A stretch of 64,000 nt of DNA from Chloroflexota bacterium. Its GTDB lineage: Bacteria > Chloroflexota > Anaerolineae > Aggregatilineales > Aggregatilineaceae. Below, one piece after another: positions 37,137 through 47,704 of the stretch. The DNA lies in assembly GCA_012729765.1 (NCBI GenBank), contig JAAYCM010000131.1, positions 1-64,000 on the forward strand, written 5' to 3'. Positions within the stretch are counted from its first letter, which is position 1; the number at the start of each line of letters is the position of its first letter. The notes beneath the pieces are model-generated. The model was not told where the DNA came from, ran no database searches, and worked only from the letters and a program-made list of their open reading frames with translations. A program made the translations under genes and the position numbers.

Positions 37137-37171
37137 ATGTGTGTCTAACAGGGGCGAGGCCATCTCGCCCG

Positions 37172-37346
37172 TTAGAGCGTGTTTGGCATTTTACCCCCCA
37201 TCCCCCGGCCCCTTCCCCCACACTTTCGCGGAGGGAAGGGGGCATAGCCGCGTTCTTGAAGTCCTTCCCACCTTGTGGGGGAAGGACTTAGGATGGGGGG
37301 AGCAAGTGCAGCTGTTCAGCGTTCCAAAGTGCGTAACAGCCTCTAG
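37172..37346 (+). mobile_element. CTAG-bounded MITE-like repeat, copy 5
   Basis: A 175-bp copy with left end TTAGAGCGTGTTTGGCATTT (the C of CTAG mutated to T) and right end reading AGTGCGTAACAGCCTCTAG. The right CTAG (37343-37346) contains the stop codon of the large DUF4397 gene on the minus strand. Its hairpin arms are among the best kept. Confidence 0.8.
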
Positions 37347-40159
37347 CCACCCGCCGCGATCGTCGGCGTGAGGGCCGGATCGGGCGTCGCGTTCGGGTCC
37401 GGGGCTGCGCCTTCGGGCGTCGCCACCACCGGGCCAGGGATATCGGACTCGGCAGGTGCCAGCGGAATCTCCGGCAGCGTCATGAGGTCCACCGCCTGCC
37501 CGCCGCGCGTGATGGTGAGGTATTGGCTGGCGACCCAGCCCTGCATCAGGCCGGTATCCGTTTCATACGTCACCTGCACCCACGTCGCATCCACGTTGCG
37601 CCCGTTGATCGTCAGCACGGCCCCGCTGGGGATCGCGCTCAGGACGAAGGCGTTGGCATCGGGCCGGTCGCGCAGGTTCAGGTTCGCACCGGGGTTGAGT
37701 ATCACCACGCCGGTGACGTTCTGCTGATCGGCAGGCACCTGCGGCGGCTGCTGGCCGGGCGCTTCATAGAAACCGGCCTCGGCCTCTTCCAGCAGCGGGA
37801 TTTCGGCCAGCTCGACCGTGCGGCCCTGGCGCGAGAGGCTGATATACTGTGCCGACACCCAGCCAATCGTGGCGCTGCCGTCTTCCTTCAGGTAGCGCAC
37901 GCGCAGCCAGTTGGGATTGACCGGCTGCCCAACCATGCCCTCGCTCGGCGCTTCGATGTAGCCCAGGACCTCAAGCTGCGCTCCGGCGGGCACGAGGTCC
38001 AGTGACTCGGCGTTGGTCTGCGGGAGCCGGCGCAGTTGCAGGCTCACGCCCGGATCAAGCTCGACCGTCGCCAGGGTCGCGTCATAGAGCGGCGTGGGTG
38101 GGGCCACCGAGGTGTTCACCGCCTCGCCCGGCAGGTTGAACGGCTCTTCGGGCAGTTCCAGCAGCGTTTCGAGGCTGCCCAGCAGCCGCCCGTTGAATTC
38201 GACCCGCAGGTATTGGGCCGCCACCCAGCAGCGTAGGAAGCCACCATCCGGCGTATCCCACCGCACCGACAGCCACAGGTCCTCGAGCGTCTCCACGACC
38301 GGAGTCGGCTCCGGGGTCGGTTCGCCCGTTTCTGGCACGAACGGCTCGCCCATGCGACCGAGCACGATCACGGTTGCGCCGCTGGGGATCAGGCCCAACG
38401 AGCGCGCATCCGAGCGCGGATACTCGCGGCAGTGCAGGTTTGCGCCAGGATTCAGCTCCACGAAGGCGGTCGGCTGCGGAGACTGCGTGGTCAGCGGCGC
38501 GGGCGTGGGCTGGGCCTCGACCACCTCGCCACCGGGCGTGACGGTCGGATCGATCACCAGCTCGGTATCGACCGGCGTTTCCTGGGCCGGGGCCTCAGCC
38601 GGCGGCGCTTCGGTCACTTCCGGAACAGCGGTTGCCTGGGCCACTTCGGACACGGCGGTCGCTTCAGCCGGAGTTTCCCCGGCGGGCGTCGCTTCAGTCA
38701 CAACCTCGGATGGGGTTTCTTCAGCCGGAGCCACCTCTGCGGGCGTCTCTTCGACCGGAGTCTCCTCAGCCGGAATCTCTTCCGCCGGCGGGACGGCTAC
38801 CACCGCTTCATCGGACGCACCCGGCAGGCTCACCGCCGTAACCTCGACTTCGGTCCCGGCCACGCGCGCATCATACGGCATCTCGGTCACGCCGCCGCCG
38901 TAGACCAGCATCGAATAGTACATGCCGCCGTTATAGATCTGAGCCGGGACGAGCACATCGACCGGCTCTTCGATGCCCTGGATGTTGACGCTGACCATAT
39001 ACTCGCCCGCCGCCACATCCACCGGGTCACTCTGCGCGCCCACGCCCAGGTCCGACGCGAGCGCCGTGCCGGATGGATCGGTCAGAGAAACGGTCGCCGT
39101 CGAGCCGGGCACAGCGTTCACCACCGCGATCCGCGCCTGCTCTGGTGTCACACCGGCCACGTCATCCGGAAAGACTTCGAGCGCCAGCGATTGATCGCTC
39201 AACTCGCCCAGCGCCACCACCGTGATCGCGGGCGTCGCGGCTTCCAGCGTTACATCCGCCGTGACAACCGCCGCCTCGCTCGGTGGGCTGCCCGCCGGGC
39301 GCAAACCAAACGTGTAATCGCCCGCCGGCAGCGGGATATGCCCGGTGATCTCGCCCAGGTCCAGCGCCGGGGCGATCAGCAGGTCGTTGGCATACACGTC
39401 CACGCTCGGCGCGTCCGGGCTGCCATGTGCCACGCGCACGCGAGCCGCCTCAGCCGGGCTGTTGATCGGCGTCGCGACAACCAGCGCCGCCGGAGCAGTA
39501 TCGCCTTCCAGCGTGCCGACCGCCACCAGCGTGAAGAGCGTCCCGCTTTGCAGGGGAACCTCGCCCACCGTCGCGATCGCGCCATCGACTGAGCCGCCCG
39601 CCGGGACCGTCACCAGGTTTTGCACGCCGGTCGGGATATTGATCGTGCCGTACTGCACGCCGTAGCTCACGCCTTGCAGCAGCGGATTGCCCTCGGTCGT
39701 CAGCACGTCGAGCGCGGGCGCATCACCGATCGCGTTAATCGCGGTCAGCCGGGCCAGCCCCGGCTCCAGTTCATCCAGAATATCTTCATACAGCGCCGCT
39801 TCAGCCGCGTCGGCGCTGCCCTGCAGCACCACCGTGAAGGCCAGCCCCGCCGGAAGCGTGATCGGCACCTGGGCCAGCGGCGCGGCGGTCGGATCGGCTC
39901 CGGCAGCCAGCACGCTCACATCGTGGCTGCCTTCCGCCAGCTGCACGTGCGGCGTCACACCCCGAAAGGGCAGTCCCGGAACGGCCAGCGCGCCGTCCAC
40001 GTAAACATCGACCTCTGGTGCGCCCGGAATGGCGTGCAGGAAGCGCAGCCGTGCCAGGCCTTCCTGAGCCTGCGCCCGGTCCCCGTTCAGCGGCGCAAAC
40101 AGCGCCACCGCCAGGGCCGCCAGCAGCAGGCCAGTCAGCAGCCAGTGTTGTCTCTTCAT
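37343..40159 (-). CDS. Secreted DUF4397 and SH3-like repeat protein
   Basis: A 938-residue secreted protein. A signal peptide (about 1-31, RAQAQ cleavage) is followed by DUF4397-type beta domains (about 32-220 and 236-430; openings ARLRFLHAIPGAPEVDVYVD and ARVRVAHGSPDAPSVDVYAN), then an acidic Glu/Pro/Thr repeat linker (about 455-570) with ETPAE-like units. Three SH3-type domains follow (about 575-680, 705-790 and 825-900), each with LNPGANLxxR or like and a GW/CW-V-AQYL end. A Pro/Thr tail closes it. It is likely cell-wall bound or extracellular. ATG 40159 is chosen for AGGAGA and the signal start. Its stop lies in repeat copy 5. Confidence 0.88.
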   Translation of the reverse strand: MKRQHWLLTGLLLAALAVALFAPLNGDRAQAQEGLARLRFLHAIPGAPEVDVYVDGALAVPGLPFRGVTPHVQLAEGSHDVSVLAAGADPTAAPLAQVPITLPAGLAFTVVLQGSADAAEAALYEDILDELEPGLARLTAINAIGDAPALDVLTTEGNPLLQGVSYGVQYGTINIPTGVQNLVTVPAGGSVDGAIATVGEVPLQSGTLFTLVAVGTLEGDTAPAALVVATPINSPAEAARVRVAHGSPDAPSVDVYANDLLIAPALDLGEITGHIPLPAGDYTFGLRPAGSPPSEAAVVTADVTLEAATPAITVVALGELSDQSLALEVFPDDVAGVTPEQARIAVVNAVPGSTATVSLTDPSGTALASDLGVGAQSDPVDVAAGEYMVSVNIQGIEEPVDVLVPAQIYNGGMYYSMLVYGGGVTEMPYDARVAGTEVEVTAVSLPGASDEAVVAVPPAEEIPAEETPVEETPAEVAPAEETPSEVVTEATPAGETPAEATAVSEVAQATAVPEVTEAPPAEAPAQETPVDTELVIDPTVTPGGEVVEAQPTPAPLTTQSPQPTAFVELNPGANLHCREYPRSDARSLGLIPSGATVIVLGRMGEPFVPETGEPTPEPTPVVETLEDLWLSVRWDTPDGGFLRCWVAAQYLRVEFNGRLLGSLETLLELPEEPFNLPGEAVNTSVAPPTPLYDATLATVELDPGVSLQLRRLPQTNAESLDLVPAGAQLEVLGYIEAPSEGMVGQPVNPNWLRVRYLKEDGSATIGWVSAQYISLSRQGRTVELAEIPLLEEAEAGFYEAPGQQPPQVPADQQNVTGVVILNPGANLNLRDRPDANAFVLSAIPSGAVLTINGRNVDATWVQVTYETDTGLMQGWVASQYLTITRGGQAVDLMTLPEIPLAPAESDIPGPVVATPEGAAPDPNATPDPALTPTIAAGG

Positions 40160-40333
40160 TGGGTCACTTCTCCTGATATCCAAAGTCTAACAGTGCAAGC
40201 ATCGCGGGTGGCACCATTCTAACGCGCACCACGCCTATAACCCAACGTTCGGGCGGCGCTTGCCTGCCGAAGCAAACAACGCGCCGCGCGGAGAGTTCCG
40301 GCGGCGCGCTGCCAGCATGCGTTATCCTGCGGC

Positions 40334-41629
<1,296 letters not shown>

Positions 41630-41703
41630 CTACGCCAACACGCAGAACAGGCCCATTGTAGCACAAGGCCCGGCTGTAGGTGGCCCCCGACCCTTACAGT
41701 TGC

Positions 41704-42507
41704 CTAACGACTCTCCCGGCGCAGCGCCGGCCCTTCCAGAAACACGGCATAGCGCCGAAAACCGAGCTTCTCATAGACGTGGAGCGCCGGGCCGTTGTCG
41801 TCGCGCACGTTGAGCACGATCGTCTCCAGCCCGGCTGCGATCGCGTCTGTCGCAACCGCCGCCGTGCAGTGTGTGGCATAACCATGCCCGCGATATTCCG
41901 GCTGCGTAAAGACGTTGCCGATCGCCGCCACACGCTCGGCCTGCGACCAGACATGCGTCCCGGCGGTGGCGACCAGCGCGCCACCGTGCCACACACCGTA
42001 GAAGCAGCCGTGCGCGATCTGCCAGGGGCTAAATGCCACCACCGTTTCGCCCGGCTCGGCGGCGTGCTGGTACAGCGCTGCCAGCGCGTCGGCGTGCTCC
42101 GGCCCCAGCCGCGCCACGCAGTCGCCCGGCACCGCGTCGAAGCGCGCGTGATCGAGCACCATACGCCACTCGCGGTGGTTGTGCGCCAGATCGTAAAACT
42201 CGGCCAGCACAGGCCCGGCTTCGGGCAGCGCCAGATAGTAGATTTCTTCGGGGAGCGCCTGCGCCGCCAGGATCGCGCGCACGCCGTCCGGTGCGCCGAA
42301 CACGGTCAGCACGACCGGCTCCAGCCCGGCATAGAACAGCGCCAGCGCGGCGAGATCATCACCGGCCCACGCGCCGTAGAACGTGCTCTCCGGCCAGAAC
42401 GCGTCGTCCAGGTCGCCCAGAGCATACGCCGTCAGGCTGCGATCGCGGTTGAGGTAGGCGCGGATCGGGTCCTTATCGGTCAGGCGGCTGACCTCATAGC
42501 GTGTCAT
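41704..42507 (-). CDS. GNAT family N-acetyltransferase
   Basis: A 267-residue protein: a degenerate N-terminal half (1-125) and a C-terminal GNAT fold (about 130-255) with the acetyl-CoA loop VFTQPEYRGHGYATH and the closing VYEKLGFRRY. It overlaps the kinase gene upstream by four bases (ATGA), so the two are coupled. Substrate unknown. A two-lobe GNAT of this type is common in high-GC bacteria. Confidence 0.88.
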   Translation of the reverse strand: MTRYEVSRLTDKDPIRAYLNRDRSLTAYALGDLDDAFWPESTFYGAWAGDDLAALALFYAGLEPVVLTVFGAPDGVRAILAAQALPEEIYYLALPEAGPVLAEFYDLAHNHREWRMVLDHARFDAVPGDCVARLGPEHADALAALYQHAAEPGETVVAFSPWQIAHGCFYGVWHGGALVATAGTHVWSQAERVAAIGNVFTQPEYRGHGYATHCTAAVATDAIAAGLETIVLNVRDDNGPALHVYEKLGFRRYAVFLEGPALRRESR

Positions 42508-43463
42508 TTCAGCCAGGCATCCAGTGCGCCCTGATCGTCAAACACGGTGCGGAAACGGGCGACAAATTCCTGAAGGGTGTAGCTGTGGTTCTGCGTCCCG
42601 ACATGCTCCAGCACATACGCCGCCGCCAGTGAGCCGATCTGCCCGCACAGCGTCCAGTCGAAGCCCGACGCGATCCCCTTCAGCAGGCCCGAGCGGTAGG
42701 CGTCCCCCACCCCGGTCGGATCGGCGACCGTCGTCACCGGGAACACCGGCACGTGAAAATGCTCGCCCCCGGCGTAGATATGCGAGCCTTCGCCGCCATG
42801 CGTGACGATCAGCGTCTTGCCTTCGCTGGCGAGCCGGTCGCGCTGCAAGCCGGTCTTCTTGGCGATCATCTCCCATTCGTACTCGTTGACGATCAGGATC
42901 GAGCAGCACTCGGTCCCGTGCTGCAGCACGTCGGCATCCAGCCAGATCACCTGCTGGCTGGGATCGAACATGAACGGCACCGCCATTGCGCAGCACTCGT
43001 CCACAAGCTGCGCCATCGCGCGCGGATCGTTGGGCGAAATGACCATCAGATCGGGCTTGCCGCTCAGCGCTTCGGCCATCTTGTAACCGTTGGAATAGGC
43101 CATCGCGCCGGTGTAGAACGAGCCGATCTGGTTGTTCTCGGAGTCGGTGTTGGCGAAGAAAGACGCCGAGAACACGCCCGGAATCTCGCGCACGGCGGAG
43201 AGATCGACCCCGTGCTGTTCCAGCCAGGCGCGATAGTCGGCGAAGTCCATGCCGACCGTGCCCATCAGGATCGGGTGCTCGCACAGCAGCCCCAGGCTGT
43301 AGGCGATATTGGCCGCCGATCCGCCGCGCTCACGACTCAGGCTCTCGACCAGGAAGCTCACACTGATACTGTCCAGCTTTTCCGGGATCAGATGGTCGCG
43401 GAAGCGGCCCGGAAAGTGCATCAGGTAGTCAAACGCAATCGAACCACTAATCACAATTTGCAT
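42504..43463 (-). CDS. PfkB-family kinase, probably adenosine kinase
   Basis: A 319-residue ribokinase-fold sugar or nucleoside kinase. The first glycine motif is RGGSAANIAYSLGLL near residue 50 and the second, with the catalytic Asp, is DPTGVGDAYRSG near 265; GGEGSHIYAGG completes the fold. Its position two genes before ahcY favours adenosine phosphorylation to AMP, which would pull the hydrolase forward. This is inference from neighbours; ribokinase or another PfkB substrate is possible. ATG 43463 starts a typical beta strand (MQIVISGSIAFDYLM). Confidence 0.87.
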   Translation of the reverse strand: MQIVISGSIAFDYLMHFPGRFRDHLIPEKLDSISVSFLVESLSRERGGSAANIAYSLGLLCEHPILMGTVGMDFADYRAWLEQHGVDLSAVREIPGVFSASFFANTDSENNQIGSFYTGAMAYSNGYKMAEALSGKPDLMVISPNDPRAMAQLVDECCAMAVPFMFDPSQQVIWLDADVLQHGTECCSILIVNEYEWEMIAKKTGLQRDRLASEGKTLIVTHGGEGSHIYAGGEHFHVPVFPVTTVADPTGVGDAYRSGLLKGIASGFDWTLCGQIGSLAAAYVLEHVGTQNHSYTLQEFVARFRTVFDDQGALDAWLK

Positions 43464-43653
43464 GCTCAAATTCCCGTTCACATGGCAGGCGCCCCCAGCG
43501 GGCAAACATTTCGGAGTATACCACCAAATCGCGCGCCGAAAAGCACCGGACTCCGGCGCGGCGGCTGGCGAGCGGGTTCGGGCTTGCAAATTGCGCCCAC
43601 TTCGATTAGCTTTTGCATCTGGATCAGCATCGCTTAGAGGAGCGCACCGCCCC

Positions 43654-44949
43654 ATGCCATCCGGCAGCCAACCACCCGACGATCAGCCCCCCAACGGTCA
43701 TCGCCCGCCCGGCCTCTCGCCGCTGGTGCCGGGGCGCGGCAGCCGTCCCAGCTATTCCCTGGCGGCGCTGCGCGAGCGCCTGGAGCAGCAGTTCCACGCC
43801 GAAACCGCCGACCGCGCCGACATCCTGATCGAGCTGGACACCGAAGAAAAGCGCCGCGCGATGCTGCGCGAGGTGATGGATTATATTTTGGGGATTGAGG
43901 CGATCACGCTCTCCCCCCAGGACCGGCGCGCCCTGCTCGACAGCACCTATCGCAGCCTGTTCACCTTCGGCCCGCTGGACGACTATCTGGCCGACGAGAC
44001 GATCACCGAGATCAGTGTCAACGGCCCACACAGCATCCACGTGCGGCGCGGCCTGGGCAAGCTGGAACCCGTCCCGGCAGCGTTCGACGACCGGCAGCAG
44101 CTTGCCGCCCTGCTCACACGAGTGCTGGCCGGGGCCGGAATCGTGCTTGACGAGCGCGCTCCATTCGTCGAAACCGGCCTGATGCTGGCCGGACGCCCCG
44201 CGCGCCTGGCTCTGATCGCGCCGCCCGCCAGCCCGGACTATTCGCTTGAAATCCGCCTGCACCCGCGCCAGCCGCTCACCCTGGACGCGCTGCCGCCCCA
44301 GGCTGCCGCCGTGCTGCGTGCGATCGTGACTGCCGGGCACGGCCTGCTGATCGTGGGCGACGCCGGGACGGGCAAGACAACGCTCGCCGCTGCGTTAGCC
44401 GCCGCGCTGCCCACCGCTTCAATCGTCGCGGTCGAGCGGACTGCCGAGATGCACCTGCCGCCCCATATCACGCGCCGCGCGCCCACCGCCCCCACGCCCG
44501 GCGATCCCGGTCAGGATTTCGCCGGGGCGCTCAAGGCCGCGCTCGATTCCCGGCCCGGCTGGCTGATCGTGGACGAGATTCGCGGCGACGAATCGGCGGC
44601 GGTGTGGGACGCGCTCACACGTGAAGCGCCATCCGCCTATCTGTGGGTCTTTCGCGGCGACATTCAGCCCGACCGCCTGCGCAGCGCGCTAAGCATGGTG
44701 ATCCGCCGGCAGCAGCCCGCCGTCGAACAGGCCGCGATCCACCGGGCGCTGGCGCGTCACCTGCCGTTCGTCGCGGCGCTAACCGTATCCGCCGAAACGC
44801 CGCGCCTGCACGCCATCTCCGAGTGGGTGCTGGACGACTCCACCGGCGATCTGGCGCTGCGCCCGATCCTGACCGGGCATGACGACCGCTTCGCGCTGGT
44901 CAACCGCCCCACCCGCCCGCTCGACCTGCCCGGCGATCTGCCGGATTAA
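43654..44949 (+). CDS. CpaF-like secretion ATPase
   Basis: A 431-residue type II/IV secretion ATPase of the CpaF/TadA kind. The parts are a Pro-rich N-terminus (1-30), the N-terminal domain with LDDYLADETITEISVNGP (about 108-125), Walker A VGDAGTGKTTL (234-244) and Walker B WLIVDEIRGDE near residue 308. CpaF motors drive Flp/Tad pilus assembly, but no cpaB, cpaE, tadB, tadC or pilin genes adjoin, so it is an orphan here. The start follows GAGGAG by 11 bases. The next gene starts 31 bases later. Confidence 0.88.
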   Translation: MPSGSQPPDDQPPNGHRPPGLSPLVPGRGSRPSYSLAALRERLEQQFHAETADRADILIELDTEEKRRAMLREVMDYILGIEAITLSPQDRRALLDSTYRSLFTFGPLDDYLADETITEISVNGPHSIHVRRGLGKLEPVPAAFDDRQQLAALLTRVLAGAGIVLDERAPFVETGLMLAGRPARLALIAPPASPDYSLEIRLHPRQPLTLDALPPQAAAVLRAIVTAGHGLLIVGDAGTGKTTLAAALAAALPTASIVAVERTAEMHLPPHITRRAPTAPTPGDPGQDFAGALKAALDSRPGWLIVDEIRGDESAAVWDALTREAPSAYLWVFRGDIQPDRLRSALSMVIRRQQPAVEQAAIHRALARHLPFVAALTVSAETPRLHAISEWVLDDSTGDLALRPILTGHDDRFALVNRPTRPLDLPGDLPD

Positions 44950-44980
44950 CTCGATGACGCCCCTCTGGAGATCGCCCGCT

Positions 44981-47503
44981 ATGCTCACACGCGCGCTGCT
45001 GTTCGTTCTGGCGCTCAGTCTCTTGGCCCTGCCCATTGTCCCGGCCCGCGCGCAGAAGCTCGCCCCGGATGTCTCGTCGCTGGCGGTCTATACGCTGCCC
45101 GGCGCGCCGGATGTGCCCTATTTCGGCGTCTATGTGGGGCATGGGTTGGTGCTGACCAACTGGCATCCCTGGACGCTCGACGGGCAAACCTACACCGACC
45201 GGCGACCGGCGATCTCGCCCAGCCGCCGCGTCGAGCGCTATGACGCCGACAACACGGACGATCCCGGCGAGCACCTGCTGGACGCGGCACAGTGCGGCGA
45301 TAACTGGCTGGCACTGGACGAGGCGACTGCCGCCTGCACCCCCTTCGCCGCGCTGGACGCCGCCGCGTTCGCCTTCCCGCTGGCTGCTGACCGCACGGAC
45401 GATCCGCCCGTGCCTGCCGCGCGCCTGCTCTTTGCCAGCCGCCTGCACGATCTCGCGTTGTTCGAGGTCGATCCGGCAGAGGTCGAGCCGCGCGGGGTGC
45501 GCCCGGCCCGCCTGAGCCTGGCCCCGATCCAGGCCGGGCAGCCGGTCGTGGTCGCGGCAGGACTGCCCCCGGCGACCTTCGCGGCCCGGCTGAAAACCGG
45601 CGAGCCAGTCCTGCTGCCCACCGCCGACGCCTATACCCTGGGCGGCCCCTGGCGCGTGCCGTCGCTGGTCCTGACCGGCGCGGAGTCGCTGCCAACCGGC
45701 GGCCCGGTGTTCGATCAGGCGACCGGCGATCTGCTGGGGCTGGTGTGGCATGCCGGAGAAGGTATCGCGCCGGAAGCATGGGTCACGCCGGCAGCAGGTT
45801 GGGGCCACGATCTCTTCGCCGCCAATGACGAGATCGCCAGCGCGGCCCTGGCGGCAGTCCTGGACGAGGCCGCGACCGCCCCGGTTGATGCGCCGCCGAC
45901 GCTGGGCGATCCGCTGATCGCCGGGCTGGGCAACGCCGGAATCGACGTCGAGCATTACACGCTCAAGCTCGCCTTCGATCTCGACGCCGGGACGCTGGCC
46001 GGAGTCGCGGCCCTCGACATCCGCGCCACCTACCACCAGCTCGCCGCGTTCAGCCTCGACGCGCACCGCCTCACCATCGAACAGGTGGCGATTGATGGGA
46101 TCGAAGTGCCGTTCGTCGCCAAAGAAACCAAGCTGATCGTGCAGCTCCCCAAGCCCCTGCCCTACGGCACGCGCTTCCAGGTGAGCATCAGCTATCACAC
46201 CGCGCCGCAGCCGTTCCGCAGCCCGTATATGCCCTACTTCGACATTGGCCTGGAGATCGCGGACGGGCGCGCCCACACTCTCAACGAGCCGGATGCCGCC
46301 CGCACCTGGTTTCCCGCCAACGATCACCCCGCCGACCGCGCCGCCTACGATTTCTATCTGCGCGTGGACGAGCCGCTGACCGCCATCGCCAACGGCACGC
46401 TGCTCGAAACGACGCCGCACGACGACGGGACACACACCTTCCACTGGCAGATGACCGCCCCGATGGCATCCTATCTGGCGGTCGTCGCGGTGGCCGATTA
46501 CGCCCTGATCGAAGACCACGCCGCCAACGGCATCCCGATCCGCCACTACGTCTACGTCGATGCGGTCGAAGCCGGGCGGGCGCTGTTCGACTATACGCCG
46601 GAGACGCTGCTGCTGTTCGCGGACCTGTTCGGCCCCTACCCGTTCGAGTCCTACGGGCACGTGATTACGCCGCAGACCAGCATGGCGCTCGAAACCCAGA
46701 GCATGACCGTCATGCCCGAAAGCGTGCTGAATCTGACCGAAGCGAGTCTCTATCCGCTGCTGGCGCACGAGCTGGCGCACCAGTGGTACGGCAACGCCGT
46801 CACGCCCGCCGCCTGGACCGATATCTGGCTGAATGAAGGCTTCGCTACCTATGCCGAGTGGCTGGCGCAGGAAGATCGCTATGGGGCCAGCACGGCGCTC
46901 GCCGCCCGCAGCTATTCCGAGCAGGCGCTGCTGACCGACCGCCGCACCACCCCGCTGATCGCCCCGGCCCCCGCCGAGATGTTCGGCGTTGCCAGCTACG
47001 ATAAAGGCGCGTGGGTGCTGCACATGCTGCGCGCCGAGATCGGGGATGCCGCGTTCTTCGATCTGCTGCGCGCTTACGTGGCCCGCTTCGGGGATCGCCC
47101 TGCCGGATCGCTGGATTTCTGGCAGCTTGCCGAGCAGATCAGCGGGCAGAATCTCGGCTGGTTCTTCGAGCAGTGGCTGCTGCAAGGCGGCCTGCCGCGC
47201 TATACGCTCTACTGGACGGCTGTCGAGACGGGCGCGGATGTGCTGCTCTGCGCCGAAGGCAACGGCAGCTACCGGCTCGATCTGCCGCTGCGCTTCAGCG
47301 CCGGCGATCAGCAGGGCGACGTGACTCTGAAGGTCACCGGGCCGCAGGCGCACGCCAGCTTCGCGCTGGACTTCACGCCCGGCGATGTGACCACCGATCC
47401 GCTGCAGGACGTGCTGGCCCAGGTCAGCAAGCAGCCGATCGCCGCGCTGCCCGCCGTGTGTCCGGGCCAGGGCACGATTCAGGTAGGGGACAGCCGTTGG
47501 TAG
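44981..47503 (+). CDS. S1-like domain fused to M1 metallopeptidase
   Basis: An 840-residue secreted protein. A signal peptide (about 1-24, PARAQ) is followed by a chymotrypsin-like domain (about 28-290), with H62 (VLTNWHPW), D157 (HDLALFEVD) and T239 where the nucleophile Ser is expected (PTGGPVFD instead of GNSGGP). The M1 gluzincin part (about 320-840) has H596, E597, H600 (HELAHQWYG) and E619 (NEGFATYAEW), so the zinc site is complete. The usual GAMEN motif is replaced by MALETQ, seen in some bacterial M1 enzymes. It probably trims peptides outside the membrane; the front domain may be an inactive scaffold or a Thr-type variant. Confidence 0.88.
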   Translation: MLTRALLFVLALSLLALPIVPARAQKLAPDVSSLAVYTLPGAPDVPYFGVYVGHGLVLTNWHPWTLDGQTYTDRRPAISPSRRVERYDADNTDDPGEHLLDAAQCGDNWLALDEATAACTPFAALDAAAFAFPLAADRTDDPPVPAARLLFASRLHDLALFEVDPAEVEPRGVRPARLSLAPIQAGQPVVVAAGLPPATFAARLKTGEPVLLPTADAYTLGGPWRVPSLVLTGAESLPTGGPVFDQATGDLLGLVWHAGEGIAPEAWVTPAAGWGHDLFAANDEIASAALAAVLDEAATAPVDAPPTLGDPLIAGLGNAGIDVEHYTLKLAFDLDAGTLAGVAALDIRATYHQLAAFSLDAHRLTIEQVAIDGIEVPFVAKETKLIVQLPKPLPYGTRFQVSISYHTAPQPFRSPYMPYFDIGLEIADGRAHTLNEPDAARTWFPANDHPADRAAYDFYLRVDEPLTAIANGTLLETTPHDDGTHTFHWQMTAPMASYLAVVAVADYALIEDHAANGIPIRHYVYVDAVEAGRALFDYTPETLLLFADLFGPYPFESYGHVITPQTSMALETQSMTVMPESVLNLTEASLYPLLAHELAHQWYGNAVTPAAWTDIWLNEGFATYAEWLAQEDRYGASTALAARSYSEQALLTDRRTTPLIAPAPAEMFGVASYDKGAWVLHMLRAEIGDAAFFDLLRAYVARFGDRPAGSLDFWQLAEQISGQNLGWFFEQWLLQGGLPRYTLYWTAVETGADVLLCAEGNGSYRLDLPLRFSAGDQQGDVTLKVTGPQAHASFALDFTPGDVTTDPLQDVLAQVSKQPIAALPAVCPGQGTIQVGDSRW

Positions 47504-47524
47504 CCGTCCCCCTGAGTGGGGGGA

Positions 47525-47704
47525 CTAGAGACTGTTATACACTTTGGAACGATGAATGAGGCGAAGCCGCGCCTGCCCCCCATCCTAAATCCTTCCCCCA
47601 AAATGAGGGGAGGACTTGAAAGGCGTGACCGTTCTCCCCTTCCCCAGGCTGGCGCGGAGGGAAGGGGCCGGGGATGGGGGGTAAAAATGCAAACACCCTA
47701 CTAG
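47525..47704 (-). mobile_element. CTAG-bounded MITE-like repeat, copy 6 (inverted)
   Basis: A 180-bp copy in the opposite orientation to the other five. The right CTAG (47701-47704) contains the stop codon of mtnA (minus strand). The left CTAG is 22 bases after the M1 peptidase stop. Its left end, CTAGAGACTGTTATACACTT, is close to the family consensus. Confidence 0.8.

Noticed and set aside
44900-47353. Long minus-strand open frame (817 codons) opposite the M1 peptidase gene
   Set aside because: The sense strand encodes a clear M1 peptidase; the antisense product has no domain pattern.
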